Notes: a model not told the origin generated them from the letters alone. Counted from the stretch's first letter, positions 8,867-17,069 are shown. The stretch: DNA of 46,304 nt from an uncultured Alistipes sp. (GCA_944321965.1 CALUNH010000018.1:1-46304); one strand, 5' to 3'. Made by a program: numbers and translations.

Positions 8867-9670
8867 ATGAGTGAGAATCTTGAAGATCATATCCGCAAGG
8901 CTCCCCGCAAACCGAAGTTGAAACTCCCGTTCGACAACCGGCGCGAGGATGCCGGAACCTGGGCATACGACCATCGGGTAGGGTTGTGCGTGACGTTGAT
9001 CGCCTATCTGCTGCTGATGATCGTCTTCGTGTCGTCGAAGATCGTTGTCGGACGCCGGGCCAGCCAGCAGGGCATGTATATCGACCTGCAGACGCTGGCG
9101 GAGCTGGAGAAGGAGCGCGACCGCCTGGAAAGCGAGGTGCGCGAGCGGCAGGAGCAGGACCCCGTCGACTGGCGGAGCATCCGCAACCGGGCCTCGAACG
9201 AGAATGCCCTCAACGAGCGTTTGCGTGACGACCGCGGGACGAATACCGCGGCGTTGAAAGAGGCGGCGGCCGAGGCCGAGGCGCGGATGCGGGCCAACCG
9301 CGAGGCTTACGAGGAGGGACTGGCCGAGGAGCGGGCGATCCGCGAACGCCGCGGGCGTGAGGAGGGTGCCGAGCGTCGGGACAGCAAGATCAAGGGGCGG
9401 GTAACGGTGTCGTTTTCGCTGAAGGATCCCGTGCGGACGTCGCGCTGGCTCGAAGTCCCGGCCTACCGTTGCGAGGGGGGTGGTGAGGTGGTTGTCGCCA
9501 TTACGGTCAACCGGGCCGGGGAGGTGACGGCGGCCCGTATCGAGGAGGGGGGCGACGACTGTATGCGCGAAGCGGCCCTGCGGGCTGCGCGCATGTCGCT
9601 CTTCAACATCGACTCCGCGGCGCCAGCCCGGCAGACCGGTACGATCACCTACATCTTCATCCCGCAATAG
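8867..9670 (+). CDS. TonB-like energy-transducer-type protein with long coiled coil
   Basis: A 267-residue inner-membrane protein. It has a basic cytoplasmic N-terminus, one membrane segment (about residues 40-60, VGLCVTLIAYLLLMIVFVSS), a charged Glu/Arg-rich coiled coil (about 75-170), and a C-terminal domain (about 178-267). In that domain GGGEVVVAITVNRAGEVTAARI and the closing TITYIFIPQ strand resemble the TonB C-terminal fold. The coiled coil replaces the usual Pro-rich periplasmic spacer. TonB-like proteins pass proton-motive energy to outer-membrane receptors or act in envelope linking. No exbB/exbD is adjacent, so its partner is unknown. Start chosen at MSENLEDH because it lies downstream of the -7 box. 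Confidence 0.7.
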   Translation: MSENLEDHIRKAPRKPKLKLPFDNRREDAGTWAYDHRVGLCVTLIAYLLLMIVFVSSKIVVGRRASQQGMYIDLQTLAELEKERDRLESEVRERQEQDPVDWRSIRNRASNENALNERLRDDRGTNTAALKEAAAEAEARMRANREAYEEGLAEERAIRERRGREEGAERRDSKIKGRVTVSFSLKDPVRTSRWLEVPAYRCEGGGEVVVAITVNRAGEVTAARIEEGGDDCMREAALRAARMSLFNIDSAAPARQTGTITYIFIPQ

Positions 9671-9753
9671 GCGCGGTTTTTCCCGGAGCGGCGGAAGATG
9701 AAAACGGCGGTGCGGAATCCGCCCGCGGCGACGCACCGAACAACGAATGGTAT

Positions 9754-9761
9754 TAAATTTG
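9754..9761 (+). promoter_or_regulatory. -7 box for the K+/H+ antiporter gene
   Basis: TAAATTTG matches TAnnTTTG, 16 nt before the ATG at 9778. No convincing -33 box is seen. Confidence 0.6.
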
Positions 9762-9777
9762 TGATAATTACGCTTCC

Positions 9778-11280
9778 ATGATAAACATTACGAGTGAAAA
9801 TGTCGTACTGGTCGGAGCGCTGCTGCTCTTCGTGGCGGTGATGGCCGGAAAGGTGGCCTATCGGTTCGGGGCGCCGGCCCTGTTGCTCTTCCTCGGGGTC
9901 GGCATGTTGTTCGGACTCGACTTCATCTCGTTCCGCTCGGTCGAGATGACGCAGTTCGTCGGCATGATCGCGCTCTGCATCATCCTCTTCACCGGCGGTA
10001 TGGACACCTCCTTCGAGGAGATCCGGCCCGTTCTCGGTCCCGGCATCATGCTGGCCACGGCCGGCGTGGTGATGACCGCCGTGGTGCTGGCCGGGTTCGT
10101 CTGGCTCGTGGCGCCCTGGATGGGGCTCGAAATCCCGTTCCCGCTGGCGCTGCTCCTCGCCTCGACGATGTCGTCGACCGACTCCGCCTCGGTCTTCTCG
10201 ATCCTGCGAAGCAAGAAACAGGGACTCAAACAGCACCTCCGGCCCCTGCTGGAGCTGGAGAGCGGTTCGAACGACCCGATGGCCTACATGCTGACGGTGC
10301 TGCTGATCAGCGTCCTCACGAACTCCTCGGGCGGAAGCGTCGGCGTCGGCATGGGGCTGGTCTATCTGGTCGTGCAGCTTGTCGTCGGAGCCGTGTCGGG
10401 TTATCTGATCGGCCGTCTGGCCGTCTGGACCATCAACAAGATCAATCTCGCCAACCATTCGCTCTACTCCGTGCTGCTGCTGGCCTTCATCTTCTTCGCC
10501 TTCGCCTTCACGGATCTGGTCAAGGGTAACGGCTATCTGGCCGTCTACCTCGCGGGTCTGGTCGTCGGAAACCACAAACTCAAGCAGAAACGTCCCCTGA
10601 CGGTCTTTTTCGACGGCTTTACGTGGCTCATGCAGATCGTCATGTTCCTTACGCTCGGACTCTTCGTCAACAGCGACGAACTCCTGCATCCCGAGGTGTT
10701 GATCCTGGGCGGGGCCGTCGGGGTCTTCCTGATTCTCGTGGCGCGTCCTGCGGCGGTCTTCACCTGCCTGCTGCCCTTCCGCAACTTCTCGACCAAGGCC
10801 CGGGCATACGTCTCCTGGGTCGGATTGCGCGGCGCCGTGCCGATCCTCTTCGCCACCTACCCCCTGATGGCCGGGGTCGAACACGCCGAACTGCTTTTCA
10901 ACGTGGTCTTCCTCTCGACGATCATTTCGCTCGTCGTGCAGGGTACGACCGTGAGCGGCATGGCCAACCTGCTGGGCCTGGCCTACGAGGAACGGGAATC
11001 GGCCTTCAGCGTCGAGATGCACCACGAGGAGATGAAGTCCGCCTTCACGGAGGTTGAGGTCAACGAGGGTATGCTCGGGACGGGCGGGACGCTCAAGGAT
11101 ATCACCCTGCCGGAAAATACGCTCGTGATGATGGTCTGCCGTGACGGCGAGTACTTCGTCCCGAAGGGCAATACCGAACTTCGGGCGGGTGACAAGCTGC
11201 TGGTGATCTCCGACCGCAGCGAGGAGCTCGAAAACGCCTACAGGGACCTGGGAATCGACGACGTGATGAAACTCGGATGA
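9778..11280 (+). CDS. CPA1-family potassium/proton antiporter with RCK C-terminal domain (NhaP2/CvrA type)
   Basis: A 500-residue inner-membrane exchanger. About 12-13 hydrophobic segments fill residues 5-395. They include the family's STDSASVFSILR segment and the SGSNDPMAY motif (ND pair) in the ion-binding core. Residues about 405-500 form a soluble TrkA-C/RCK-C domain (LPENTLVMMVCRDGEYFVPKG, LRAGDKLLVIS) that usually gates transport by ligand binding. The architecture matches K+/H+ antiporters that expel K+ and help pH and osmotic control. It has its own promoter and a terminator downstream. Confidence 0.9.
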   Translation: MINITSENVVLVGALLLFVAVMAGKVAYRFGAPALLLFLGVGMLFGLDFISFRSVEMTQFVGMIALCIILFTGGMDTSFEEIRPVLGPGIMLATAGVVMTAVVLAGFVWLVAPWMGLEIPFPLALLLASTMSSTDSASVFSILRSKKQGLKQHLRPLLELESGSNDPMAYMLTVLLISVLTNSSGGSVGVGMGLVYLVVQLVVGAVSGYLIGRLAVWTINKINLANHSLYSVLLLAFIFFAFAFTDLVKGNGYLAVYLAGLVVGNHKLKQKRPLTVFFDGFTWLMQIVMFLTLGLFVNSDELLHPEVLILGGAVGVFLILVARPAAVFTCLLPFRNFSTKARAYVSWVGLRGAVPILFATYPLMAGVEHAELLFNVVFLSTIISLVVQGTTVSGMANLLGLAYEERESAFSVEMHHEEMKSAFTEVEVNEGMLGTGGTLKDITLPENTLVMMVCRDGEYFVPKGNTELRAGDKLLVISDRSEELENAYRDLGIDDVMKLG

Positions 11281-11284
11281 TTTT

Positions 11285-11327
11285 CGTTCGGAGGACCGAA
11301 GTTCCTCGTTCGGAGGACCGAGTTCCC
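11285..11327. repeat. two-copy 22-bp direct repeat
   Basis: 11285-11306 and 11307-11327 are near-identical (one base missing in the second copy). They lie immediately after the antiporter stop codon and before its terminator. No function is evident. Confidence 0.75.
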
Positions 11328-11346
11328 GCCTTCGCTTGTGAATCAT

Positions 11347-11377
11347 ACCCCGCAGTCCGCAGGATGCGGGGTCTTTT
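11347..11377 (+). terminator. terminator of the antiporter gene
   Basis: An 8-bp GC-rich stem (11347-11354 with 11365-11372), with further pairing possible inside the loop, followed by CTTTT. Confidence 0.65.
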
Positions 11378-11464
11378 GTGCCTGCGATTTTTGCGGAGGG
11401 CCCCGATTGCCGATAATGTGCGCAACTCTGAGACGATTTTGTGCGGATTTGGCCGCGAAAGACC

Positions 11465-11472
11465 TATCTTTG
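11465..11472 (+). promoter_or_regulatory. -7 box for the GH43 gene
   Basis: TATCTTTG matches TAnnTTTG exactly, about 66 nt before the chosen ATG at 11539. Two TTTG-like motifs lie upstream but not at ideal spacing. Confidence 0.65.
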
Positions 11473-11538
11473 TTCTCCGAACGGCGGACCCGTTCCGGGG
11501 GAAGGAATCCCCGAACCGTAACGAATACCCCTTTTGAG

Positions 11539-12615
11539 ATGAAAAACCTGCTCTTTGTGTTGGCCGCGCTGCTCGGCGGCTGTTCCGGAAACCGGACCTT
11601 CGTGCCCTCCAATCCGCTGGACGTGGAGTTGGGCGACCCCTACGTATTGCTCGCGTCCGACGGGCGCTACTACATGTATGGCACCGGCGGCGTGCGCGAC
11701 GGTTTCGGATGCTACGTCTCCGACGACCTGACCCGATGGGAGTACGCCGGGGCCGTTTACCGCGGCAATACCCCCGAATCGTGGGCCGTGGCGAACTTCT
11801 GGGCCCCGGAGGTTTACGAACGCGACGGGCGTTACTACATGTTCTTCAGCGCCGACTGGCGCGAGAATCCGACCGGTGCACTGGAGAATTTCCGGATCGG
11901 CGTCGCCGCCTCCGATTCGCCGACTGGCCCCTTCGTCGAGATCTCCGACCGCCCGCTCTTCGACCCCGGATACCCGGTGATCGACGCCAATGTCTTCTTC
12001 GATGACGACGGGCGCTGCTACCTCTACTTTTCGCGCTGCTGCTACGAGCATCCCGTGGAGAGCGAGGTGGCCGACTGGGCCCGCGAAAAGGGAATGTTCG
12101 ACCGCATCGAGGAGAGCTGGGTCTACGGCGTGGAACTGGAACCCGACTTCTCGGGCGTGAAGGGCGAGCCGGTGCTGATGCTGCGGCCGCCCGTGCGCAT
12201 GGACGACGCGCAGGCCGAGTGGGAGAGCCGTTCGGTCACCTCCGGGGAGGTCAACCGCCGGTGGACCGAGGGGTCGTTCCTGCTGAAGGACAACGGCGTC
12301 TATTACATGATGTATTCGGCCAACTTCTTCGGCGGGGCGAATTATGCCGTGGGTTATGCGACTTCGGATTCGCCGCTCGGGCCCTTCCGCAAGGCCGACA
12401 ACAACCCCGTACTGCAGCGCAATACCGCTTCCGGCGGAACGGTGACCGGAACGGGCCACAACAGCGTGACCCGCTCGAAGGACGGCAAACACCTCTATTG
12501 CGTCTATCACGGACGGACCGAAGCTACGGGCGACGAACGTGTGGTCTTCATCGACGAGATGACGATCCGCGACGGACGGTTGACCGTCCAGGGCCCCACA
12601 ACCCGGGAACAATAG
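11539..12615 (+). CDS. glycoside hydrolase family 43 lipoprotein (arabinofuranosidase/xylosidase type)
   Basis: A 358-residue exported lipoprotein; the signal peptide ends in the lipobox LLGGC (Cys15). It is a five-bladed beta-propeller of the GH43 clan with all three acidic residues visible: general base Asp33 in LGDPYVL, pKa-modulating Asp149 in YPVIDANVFF, and general acid Glu244 in RRWTEGSFLL. Such enzymes release arabinose, xylose or galactose side groups from plant glycans; the exact specificity is open. The start was chosen because it gives a proper lipoprotein signal and lies after the promoter. It is a single gene with its own promoter, away from the PULs, and ends at a bidirectional terminator. 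Confidence 0.9.
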   Translation: MKNLLFVLAALLGGCSGNRTFVPSNPLDVELGDPYVLLASDGRYYMYGTGGVRDGFGCYVSDDLTRWEYAGAVYRGNTPESWAVANFWAPEVYERDGRYYMFFSADWRENPTGALENFRIGVAASDSPTGPFVEISDRPLFDPGYPVIDANVFFDDDGRCYLYFSRCCYEHPVESEVADWAREKGMFDRIEESWVYGVELEPDFSGVKGEPVLMLRPPVRMDDAQAEWESRSVTSGEVNRRWTEGSFLLKDNGVYYMMYSANFFGGANYAVGYATSDSPLGPFRKADNNPVLQRNTASGGTVTGTGHNSVTRSKDGKHLYCVYHGRTEATGDERVVFIDEMTIRDGRLTVQGPTTREQ

Positions 12616-12642
12616 CCGGGTGAGATGGGGGTGCTCCCGAAA

Positions 12643-12683
12643 ATACAGGCAGAGCCGTCGATTTTCGACGGCTCTGCCTGTAT
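12643..12683. terminator. bidirectional terminator between GH43 and the MFS gene
   Basis: A perfect stem of at least 17 bp (12645-12661 with 12665-12681), extendable by two A:T pairs, with a TTT loop. It lies between two convergent genes and has A/T-rich flanks on both sides. Confidence 0.9.
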
Positions 12684-12781
12684 AATTATGTCCGGCCGTC
12701 CGCGATTACCGGAGCCGTTTTTCGAGGACCGGAATCCCGAAGTGCGAAGTCTTTGCGGCGCGGTAATCCGGTCGTCCGCAC

Positions 12782-13984
12782 TCAACGGAGCCGATATCTC
12801 AGAAAACTTCGGCGGGCGTAGGCGAAGAAGAAGAGAACCCCCAGCACATTGACGGCGAAGGCCAGCCAGAAGGCTGCCGAATAGCCGCCGAGATGTTCGG
12901 CGACACTGCCGCCGCCGATGATGCCGATGCCGACCCCGAGGTCCCACGAGGTGAGGATCGTCGAGTTGGCCGTCCCGCGGCGTTCATGCGGCGCCAGGTT
13001 GATGAACATCGTCTGCATGGCCGGGTACATGTGGCCGTTGCCGAGTCCGATCATCAGCGCCGCGGCGTAGTAGCCGTAGAGGTTCGGCACGGCCGTGAAG
13101 ACCAGGTAGCCGCACATCGACATCAGCATTCCGATCGAAGCGTTGTGGACGATCTTCCCTTCGCGCAGCGACTTGCTGCCCATGAGCCGCGAAAGGATCA
13201 GTCCCGCGGCCAGCAGCATGAAGAAGGTCCCCGAGCCGGAGGTGATGTGCAGCACCTCCTGGCTGTAGATGGCGATGTAGGTCGAGATCACGCCGAACGA
13301 AAAGGCAAAGGCCGCCACGCAGATTCCTTCGCTCCACCCCTTGAGCAGGATGAAACGGTCGAGTGAAACCTTGCTTTCGCGCCGGATCGGCTGCCGTTCG
13401 CGGCAGTGGATCGTCGAGTCGATGGCCAGCCCGATGAAGGCGATCACCAGCGAAAGGGTGAAGAGCAGGTTGAAGTTGTGGATCGTGTGGTAGATGTAGA
13501 GCCCGGCCGAGGGTCCGATCGCCATGGCGATGTTGTTGCTCAGTCCGTAGTAGCCGATGCCCTCCGAACGTCGCTCGGAATGGAGTACATCCACGGCCAT
13601 CGTGCTGCTTGCCACGGTCGTGGCGCCGAACGGTGCGCCGTGCAGCGTGCGGATGGCGGCGAAGAGAACCAGCGATCCGGTGATGAAGTAGCCCGCGAAG
13701 AAGAGCGCGAAGCAGAAGTAGCAGATCAGAAGGACCTTCTTGCGGGGAAAACTGTCCACGACAAAGCCGCTGAACGGTCGCACGCAGAGTGCCGTCAACG
13801 TATAGCCGCTCAACACGATTCCGATCATGGCCTTGCCGGCCGAGAAGGTGTCGCGCAGATAGAGCGGCAGCAGCGGCGCCAGCAGGTAAAAGGCGAAGAA
13901 AAGCATGAAATTGGCGATCCACACCTTCACGTAGTTGCTGTTCCACAGAACGGGCTTTTCCGTTCGGGTTTCCTTTCCGATCAT
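12782..13984 (-). CDS. major facilitator superfamily transporter
   Basis: A 400-residue inner-membrane protein with about 12 hydrophobic segments in two halves joined by a charged loop (around ERQPIRRESKVSLDRF, residues ~190-215). The MFS signature region after helix 2 reads GFVVDSFPRKKVLL (D-x-x-x-R-K/R type). The fold resembles sugar or drug efflux permeases (AraJ/YfcJ-like), but substrate cannot be deduced. The gene is monocistronic. Its long leader contains a tandem-repeat region, and its promoter lies near 14245. Confidence 0.85.
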   Translation of the reverse strand: MIGKETRTEKPVLWNSNYVKVWIANFMLFFAFYLLAPLLPLYLRDTFSAGKAMIGIVLSGYTLTALCVRPFSGFVVDSFPRKKVLLICYFCFALFFAGYFITGSLVLFAAIRTLHGAPFGATTVASSTMAVDVLHSERRSEGIGYYGLSNNIAMAIGPSAGLYIYHTIHNFNLLFTLSLVIAFIGLAIDSTIHCRERQPIRRESKVSLDRFILLKGWSEGICVAAFAFSFGVISTYIAIYSQEVLHITSGSGTFFMLLAAGLILSRLMGSKSLREGKIVHNASIGMLMSMCGYLVFTAVPNLYGYYAAALMIGLGNGHMYPAMQTMFINLAPHERRGTANSTILTSWDLGVGIGIIGGGSVAEHLGGYSAAFWLAFAVNVLGVLFFFAYARRSFLRYRLR

Positions 13985-14049
13985 CTCTTTGTTGGTTTAG
14001 TCGTTCGGTTTGCGGCGTCGGCGCAGCGGGTCCCAAGGTCCGTGCCCAG

Positions 14050-14174
14050 TTCCCGGGTTCCGGGTTCCGAGCCTTCCCCGGGTTCCGAGCCTTCCCCGGT
14101 TCCTGAGCCCTCCCTGGTTCTTGAGCCATCCCCGGGTTCCGGGCGAATGGGCGAATGGGCGGACAGGCGGACAG
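14050..14174. repeat. imperfect tandem repeats in the leader of the MFS gene
   Basis: About four copies of a 17-19 bp unit (core CCGAGCCTTCCCCGG) run from 14065 to 14136, with partial units on either side. Two perfect 8-bp tandem duplications follow: GCGAATGG at 14143-14158 and GCGGACAG at 14159-14174. All lie between the -7 box at 14242 and the MFS start at 13984. Confidence 0.85.
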
Positions 14175-14241
14175 GCTGCGCAGTCGGCGGCCGGAGGGCT
14201 CCTTCCGGGGCGAAGTTCCCGCAAGGAGAGACTCCCGGGTG

Positions 14242-14249
14242 CAAAAATA
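14242..14249 (-). promoter_or_regulatory. -7 box for the MFS transporter
   Basis: Minus-strand TATTTTTG matches TAnnTTTG and would give a leader of about 250 nt through the repeat region. It lies just past the end of the serine acetyltransferase gene. Confidence 0.55.
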
Positions 14250-14311
14250 GCGATTCGGGCCTTTCGTTGAACCGCCCGGGGCCCGGAAATGCGATTTTGT
14301 TCCCTTTTCGG

Positions 14312-15181
14312 CTATATGCCGCCTTCGTTTTCGAACCCCGAGACCGTGGCCCGGCCCTGGACGACCCGCGAGTAGGGCGGCAGGTCGGTCGTCTGCCAGA
14401 CGTTGCCGCCGATTACCGAGTCGTGGCCGATGCGCACGCGCCCCAGGATCGACGAGTTGGAGTAGACCACCACGCGGTCTTCGAGAATCGGGTGGCGGGG
14501 CTCCCGGAGGATGTTCCCCGCGGCGTCGAACTTGAAACTCTTGGCCCCGAGCGTCACGCCCTGGTAGAGCCGCACGTGGTCGCCGATGACGCAGGTCTCG
14601 CCGATGACGACGCCCGTGCCGTGGTCGATGCTGAAATACTCCCCGATTTCGGCTCCGGGGTGGATGTCGATTCCCGTGGCCGAGTGGGCCATTTCGGTGA
14701 TCAGGCGCGGCAGGATCGGTACGCCGAGCCGATGCAGCGCATGGGCCAGCCGGTAGTGGGTCATGGCCGCCAGCGCCGGGTAGCACAGAATCACCTCCTC
14801 GAAACTTGCCGCTGCCGGGTCGCCGTCGAAAACGGCCTTGACGTCGGTGCCGAGCCTGCGGCGCAGTTCGGGTAGCTCCTCCAGCAGCAGCCGGGCGGTC
14901 TTGGTTCCGAACCGTTCGGGGTCGAGGGCTCCGTTGCGGTGGAAGGTTTCGTAGGCCCGGGCGCTTTGGCAGGCCACGATTTCGGCGAATTTGCGCAGCA
15001 GGATCTCGACGGGCTGCGGACTGAAGTACCCCGCAAAGACCACCGAGCGGAAGTGTTCGATGGCCTGTTTGAGTTCCGAGGGGTCGATGCCCGCCCGGAC
15101 GGCGGCCGGAATATGGGGGTCGGGGGCGGTCAGCCGGTCGGCGAGCTGCCGCAGCCGGGCGGTTTGTGAACGTGGTTCCAT
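14312..15181 (-). CDS. cysE: serine O-acetyltransferase (EpsC/CysE type)
   Basis: A 289-residue cytosolic enzyme that acetylates L-serine with acetyl-CoA to O-acetylserine, the carbon skeleton for cysteine. It has a helical N-terminal domain (about 1-165) and a left-handed beta-helix C-terminal domain with the HSATGIDIHPGA, SIDHGTGVVIGE (catalytic His-Gly pair) and QGVTLGAKSF motifs. The last residues (GFENEGGI) end in isoleucine, as in SATs whose tail can dock into the CysK active site. It starts 3 nt after the cysK stop, so the two pathway enzymes are made from one transcript under the cysteine-codon leader upstream of cysK. Confidence 0.95.
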   Translation of the reverse strand: MEPRSQTARLRQLADRLTAPDPHIPAAVRAGIDPSELKQAIEHFRSVVFAGYFSPQPVEILLRKFAEIVACQSARAYETFHRNGALDPERFGTKTARLLLEELPELRRRLGTDVKAVFDGDPAAASFEEVILCYPALAAMTHYRLAHALHRLGVPILPRLITEMAHSATGIDIHPGAEIGEYFSIDHGTGVVIGETCVIGDHVRLYQGVTLGAKSFKFDAAGNILREPRHPILEDRVVVYSNSSILGRVRIGHDSVIGGNVWQTTDLPPYSRVVQGRATVSGFENEGGI

Positions 15182-15184
15182 GGT

Positions 15185-16147
15185 TTATCGGAGGTGAATG
15201 TCGGTTTTGTATGCGTCGAAGTCGTAGAGCTGGGTGGAGAGGTAACGTTCGCCGGTGTCGGGCAGCAGCGTGACGATCGTCCTGTCGCGGTACTCTTCCC
15301 GGCGGGCCAGTTGCAGGGCGGCCCAGGCCGCGGCTCCCGCGGAGATGCCGGAGAGCAGCCCTTCGCGGGCGGCCAGCAGGCGTGACGTCCCGATGGCCTC
15401 TTCGTCGCTGACGGTTACGATCCGGTCGACGACCTGCGGGTCGTAGTTCCCGGGGACGAAGCCCGCACCGATTCCCTGAATCTTGTGGGCCCCCGGCACA
15501 CCGCCCGACAACACGGGCGAGGAGGCCGGTTCGACGGCCACGATCTCCACCGCGGGGTTCAGCTCCTTGAGACGGCGTCCCGTGCCGCACAGCGTTCCGC
15601 CCGTTCCGACCCCCGCCACGAAGAGGTCGACGTGCCCGTCGGTATCGTTCCAGATCTCGTCGCCCGTCGTGCGGTAGTGCCGCTCGGGGTTGGCGGGGTT
15701 TTCGAACTGCTGGAGGATCACCGCACCGGGAATCTCCTCGCGGAGCCGCCCGGCACGGTCGATGGCCCCCTGCATCCCCGCAGCACCCGGCGTGAGGACC
15801 ACCCGGGCGCCGTATGCCGTGACGAGGCGCCGCCGTTCGAGACTCATCGTCTCGGGCATGGTGAGGATCAGCCGGTAGCCCTTCAGGGCGCAGACGAGTG
15901 CCAGACCGACTCCGGTATTTCCGCTCGTGGGTTCGATGATCGTGGCGCCGGGACGCAGCCTTCCGTCGGCTTCGGCCCGTTCGATCATGGCCAGGGCCAC
16001 GCGGTCCTTCACGCTCCCGGCGGGGTTGAACGATTCGACCTTCGCCACGACCCGTGCCACGGCCCCTGCGTCCCGGCTCAGGCGGGTCAGTTCGACCAGC
16101 GGGGTATGGCCGATGAGTTCGAGGATCGATTTTGCGATTTTTTCCAT
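15185..16147 (-). CDS. cysK: cysteine synthase A (O-acetylserine sulfhydrylase)
   Basis: A 320-residue PLP enzyme that makes L-cysteine from O-acetylserine and sulfide. The PLP-binding lysine is Lys47 in NPAGSVKDR. The substrate loop TSGNTG lies at 74-79, and the glycine-rich phosphate cup [12 protein letters not shown] is present. The length is standard. I chose the ATG at 16145-16147 (MEKIAKSI), where homology begins. The frame stays open for 87 more codons upstream, but that stretch is the untranslated leader and contains the promoter. It is the first gene of cysK-cysE, preceded by a Cys-rich leader peptide and an intrinsic terminator, which points to cysteine-responsive attenuation. Confidence 0.97.
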   Translation of the reverse strand: MEKIAKSILELIGHTPLVELTRLSRDAGAVARVVAKVESFNPAGSVKDRVALAMIERAEADGRLRPGATIIEPTSGNTGVGLALVCALKGYRLILTMPETMSLERRRLVTAYGARVVLTPGAAGMQGAIDRAGRLREEIPGAVILQQFENPANPERHYRTTGDEIWNDTDGHVDLFVAGVGTGGTLCGTGRRLKELNPAVEIVAVEPASSPVLSGGVPGAHKIQGIGAGFVPGNYDPQVVDRIVTVSDEEAIGTSRLLAAREGLLSGISAGAAAWAALQLARREEYRDRTIVTLLPDTGERYLSTQLYDFDAYKTDIHLR

Positions 16148-16168
16148 TTTTTTCGGGTTTGGATACGA

Positions 16169-16199
16169 AAAAGGGGCAACAGTGTGATCCTGCTGCCCC
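16169..16199 (-). terminator. leader terminator (attenuator) in front of cysK
   Basis: A 10-bp stem (16190-16199 with 16173-16182) with a 7-nt loop, followed on the minus strand by TTTTT. One pair is G.U in the minus-strand RNA and would be an A/C mismatch on the plus strand, so the structure belongs to the cysK transcript. It ends 21 nt before the cysK ATG. Confidence 0.8.
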
Positions 16200-16233
16200 A
16201 ATTCTATTGGTGAATAAATACGGAAATGCGATT

Positions 16234-16338
16234 TTACGCTTGCGGCGGTTCCGCGGTTCGCCCGGCAGCAGGCACGATGCGGCGACAGCGACAACACTTC
16301 GCTGCACAACAACACATCGTATGGTTCATTCCTGCCAT
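16234..16338 (-). CDS. cysteine-rich leader peptide of cysK-cysE
   Basis: A 34-codon ORF ending in TAA at 16234-16236. Residues 9-18 read [10 protein letters not shown]: six cysteines in ten positions, all TGT codons. A purine-rich AAGGAGG motif lies directly before the first ATG (16336-16338). In-frame ATGs at 16327-16329 and 16315-16317 are alternatives. It lies between the promoter at 16375 and the attenuator at 16173-16199. The peptide itself probably has no function; its translation would sense Cys-tRNA supply. A chance ORF with this Cys run exactly in front of the cysteine operon is unlikely. Confidence 0.75.
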   Translation of the reverse strand: MAGMNHTMCCCAAKCCRCRRIVPAAGRTAEPPQA

Positions 16339-16374
16339 TTCCTCCTTTTCGGGGCTTGGAACCCGCATCGGGGA

Positions 16375-16382
16375 CAAATATA
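16375..16382 (-). promoter_or_regulatory. -7 box for the cysK leader
   Basis: Minus-strand TATATTTG matches TAnnTTTG. Upstream is an A/T-rich stretch without a perfect TTTG. Transcription would start near 16370. Confidence 0.7.
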
Positions 16383-16496
16383 ATTATTTTTTTGAAAAAA
16401 TCCGGCATCTGTCGTTTTTTTCGACCTCCGGACCTCCTTTTTCATGCGGAAGGGCCGGAATTCCGGTTGTCGGGACTGTTGGGGAGCCGTATCCGG

Positions 16497-17069
16497 TCAG
16501 GAATCGGTGCGAGGGTGCTCGTGGTGCCGCTGCCACCACTCCGAGAGCCACATCACGCCCAGTCCGATCCCTACGCCGACGACCGATTCCAGAAACCGCA
16601 GCAGGCAGTTGATGGCGGGAGGCAGCCGGGGATTCTCCTCGGAAATGAGCAGGATGACGATCAGTGTGATGGTGGCGATATGTCCGTTGAGGTAGATGCC
16701 CAGCAACATGCTGATGATTTCGAGCAGGAAGACCGATCCGAGCATCCCGAGGACCGAAAAGTGCCAGACGCTCAGGTATCCGAAGGCGATCAGCGCTCCG
16801 ATTGCGGTTCCCAGAACGCGCATCCAGCCTACGGGCAGGGATTGTTTGAGCCCGGGTTTCTGCAGCACGACCACCACGGACGTGCAGGCCAGCATGGCTC
16901 CCATCCAGTGAGAAGCTTCGTGAAAGGGCCCCGTGACATAGGTTCCGAGCAGGTATGCCAGCAGGACGCCGATGCACGTTACGGCGGCGTTGAACGGCTG
17001 CAGCCGTGCTGCGAGCCGGTGCAGCAGGGCGGGTCGGGATTTCGGATCCCCGGTCTGGTCAGGTGTCAT
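16497..17069 (-). CDS. FUSC-like (aromatic acid exporter family) membrane protein
   Basis: A 190-residue protein with six predicted membrane helices (for example FNAAVTCIGVLLAYLLG, WMGAMLACTSVVVVLQ, FLESVVGVGIGLGVMWLS). The C-terminal segment with conserved RFLESVVGVGIGLG resembles the fusaric-acid-resistance/ArAE transporter family. Only the membrane half is present; the soluble domain of full-length exporters is absent, as in small stand-alone FUSC proteins. The start at MTPDQTGD was chosen because the upstream 70 codons look non-coding. It is divergent from the NhaC gene. Substrate unknown. Confidence 0.7.
   Translation of the reverse strand: MTPDQTGDPKSRPALLHRLAARLQPFNAAVTCIGVLLAYLLGTYVTGPFHEASHWMGAMLACTSVVVVLQKPGLKQSLPVGWMRVLGTAIGALIAFGYLSVWHFSVLGMLGSVFLLEIISMLLGIYLNGHIATITLIVILLISEENPRLPPAINCLLRFLESVVGVGIGLGVMWLSEWWQRHHEHPRTDS

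Larger units (their letters stand above)
16148..16370 (-). promoter_or_regulatory. cis-acting leader RNA with mutually exclusive antiterminator/terminator upstream of cysK-cysE
   Basis: About 220 nt of leader from the predicted start site to the cysK ATG. Segment A (16264-16272; RNA CCUGCUGCC) lies 12 nt after the last Cys codon of the leader ORF. It is perfectly complementary over 9 nt to the 5' arm of the terminator (16189-16197; RNA GGCAGCAGG), with a possible extra GUG:CAC pairing across a 2-nt bulge. Pairing A with the arm would destroy the terminator. A ribosome waiting at the last Cys codon (16285-16287) would end just short of segment A and leave it free. This is the geometry expected of ribosome-mediated attenuation. 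Folding energies were not calculated. Confidence 0.75.

Noticed and set aside
8777-9736. 320-codon in-frame extension of LpxC
   Set aside because: It runs antisense through the TonB-like gene and across both promoters. LpxC homology starts at 8776.
13981-14244. 87-codon minus-strand ORF through the repeat region ending in an ATGA overlap with the MFS start
   Set aside because: It begins at a TTG inside the -7 box and consists largely of repeat-encoded Gly/Glu/Ser/Pro. More likely untranslated leader.
12984-16307. 1107-codon minus-strand ORF over the MFS, repeat and cysteine genes
   Set aside because: Out of frame with three recognised genes and made of Arg/Pro/Gly-rich shadow sequence.
16148-16408. 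87-codon in-frame N-terminal extension of CysK
   Set aside because: CysK homology starts at the ATG at 16147. The extension crosses the promoter, leader ORF and terminator hairpin and has no homology-like content.
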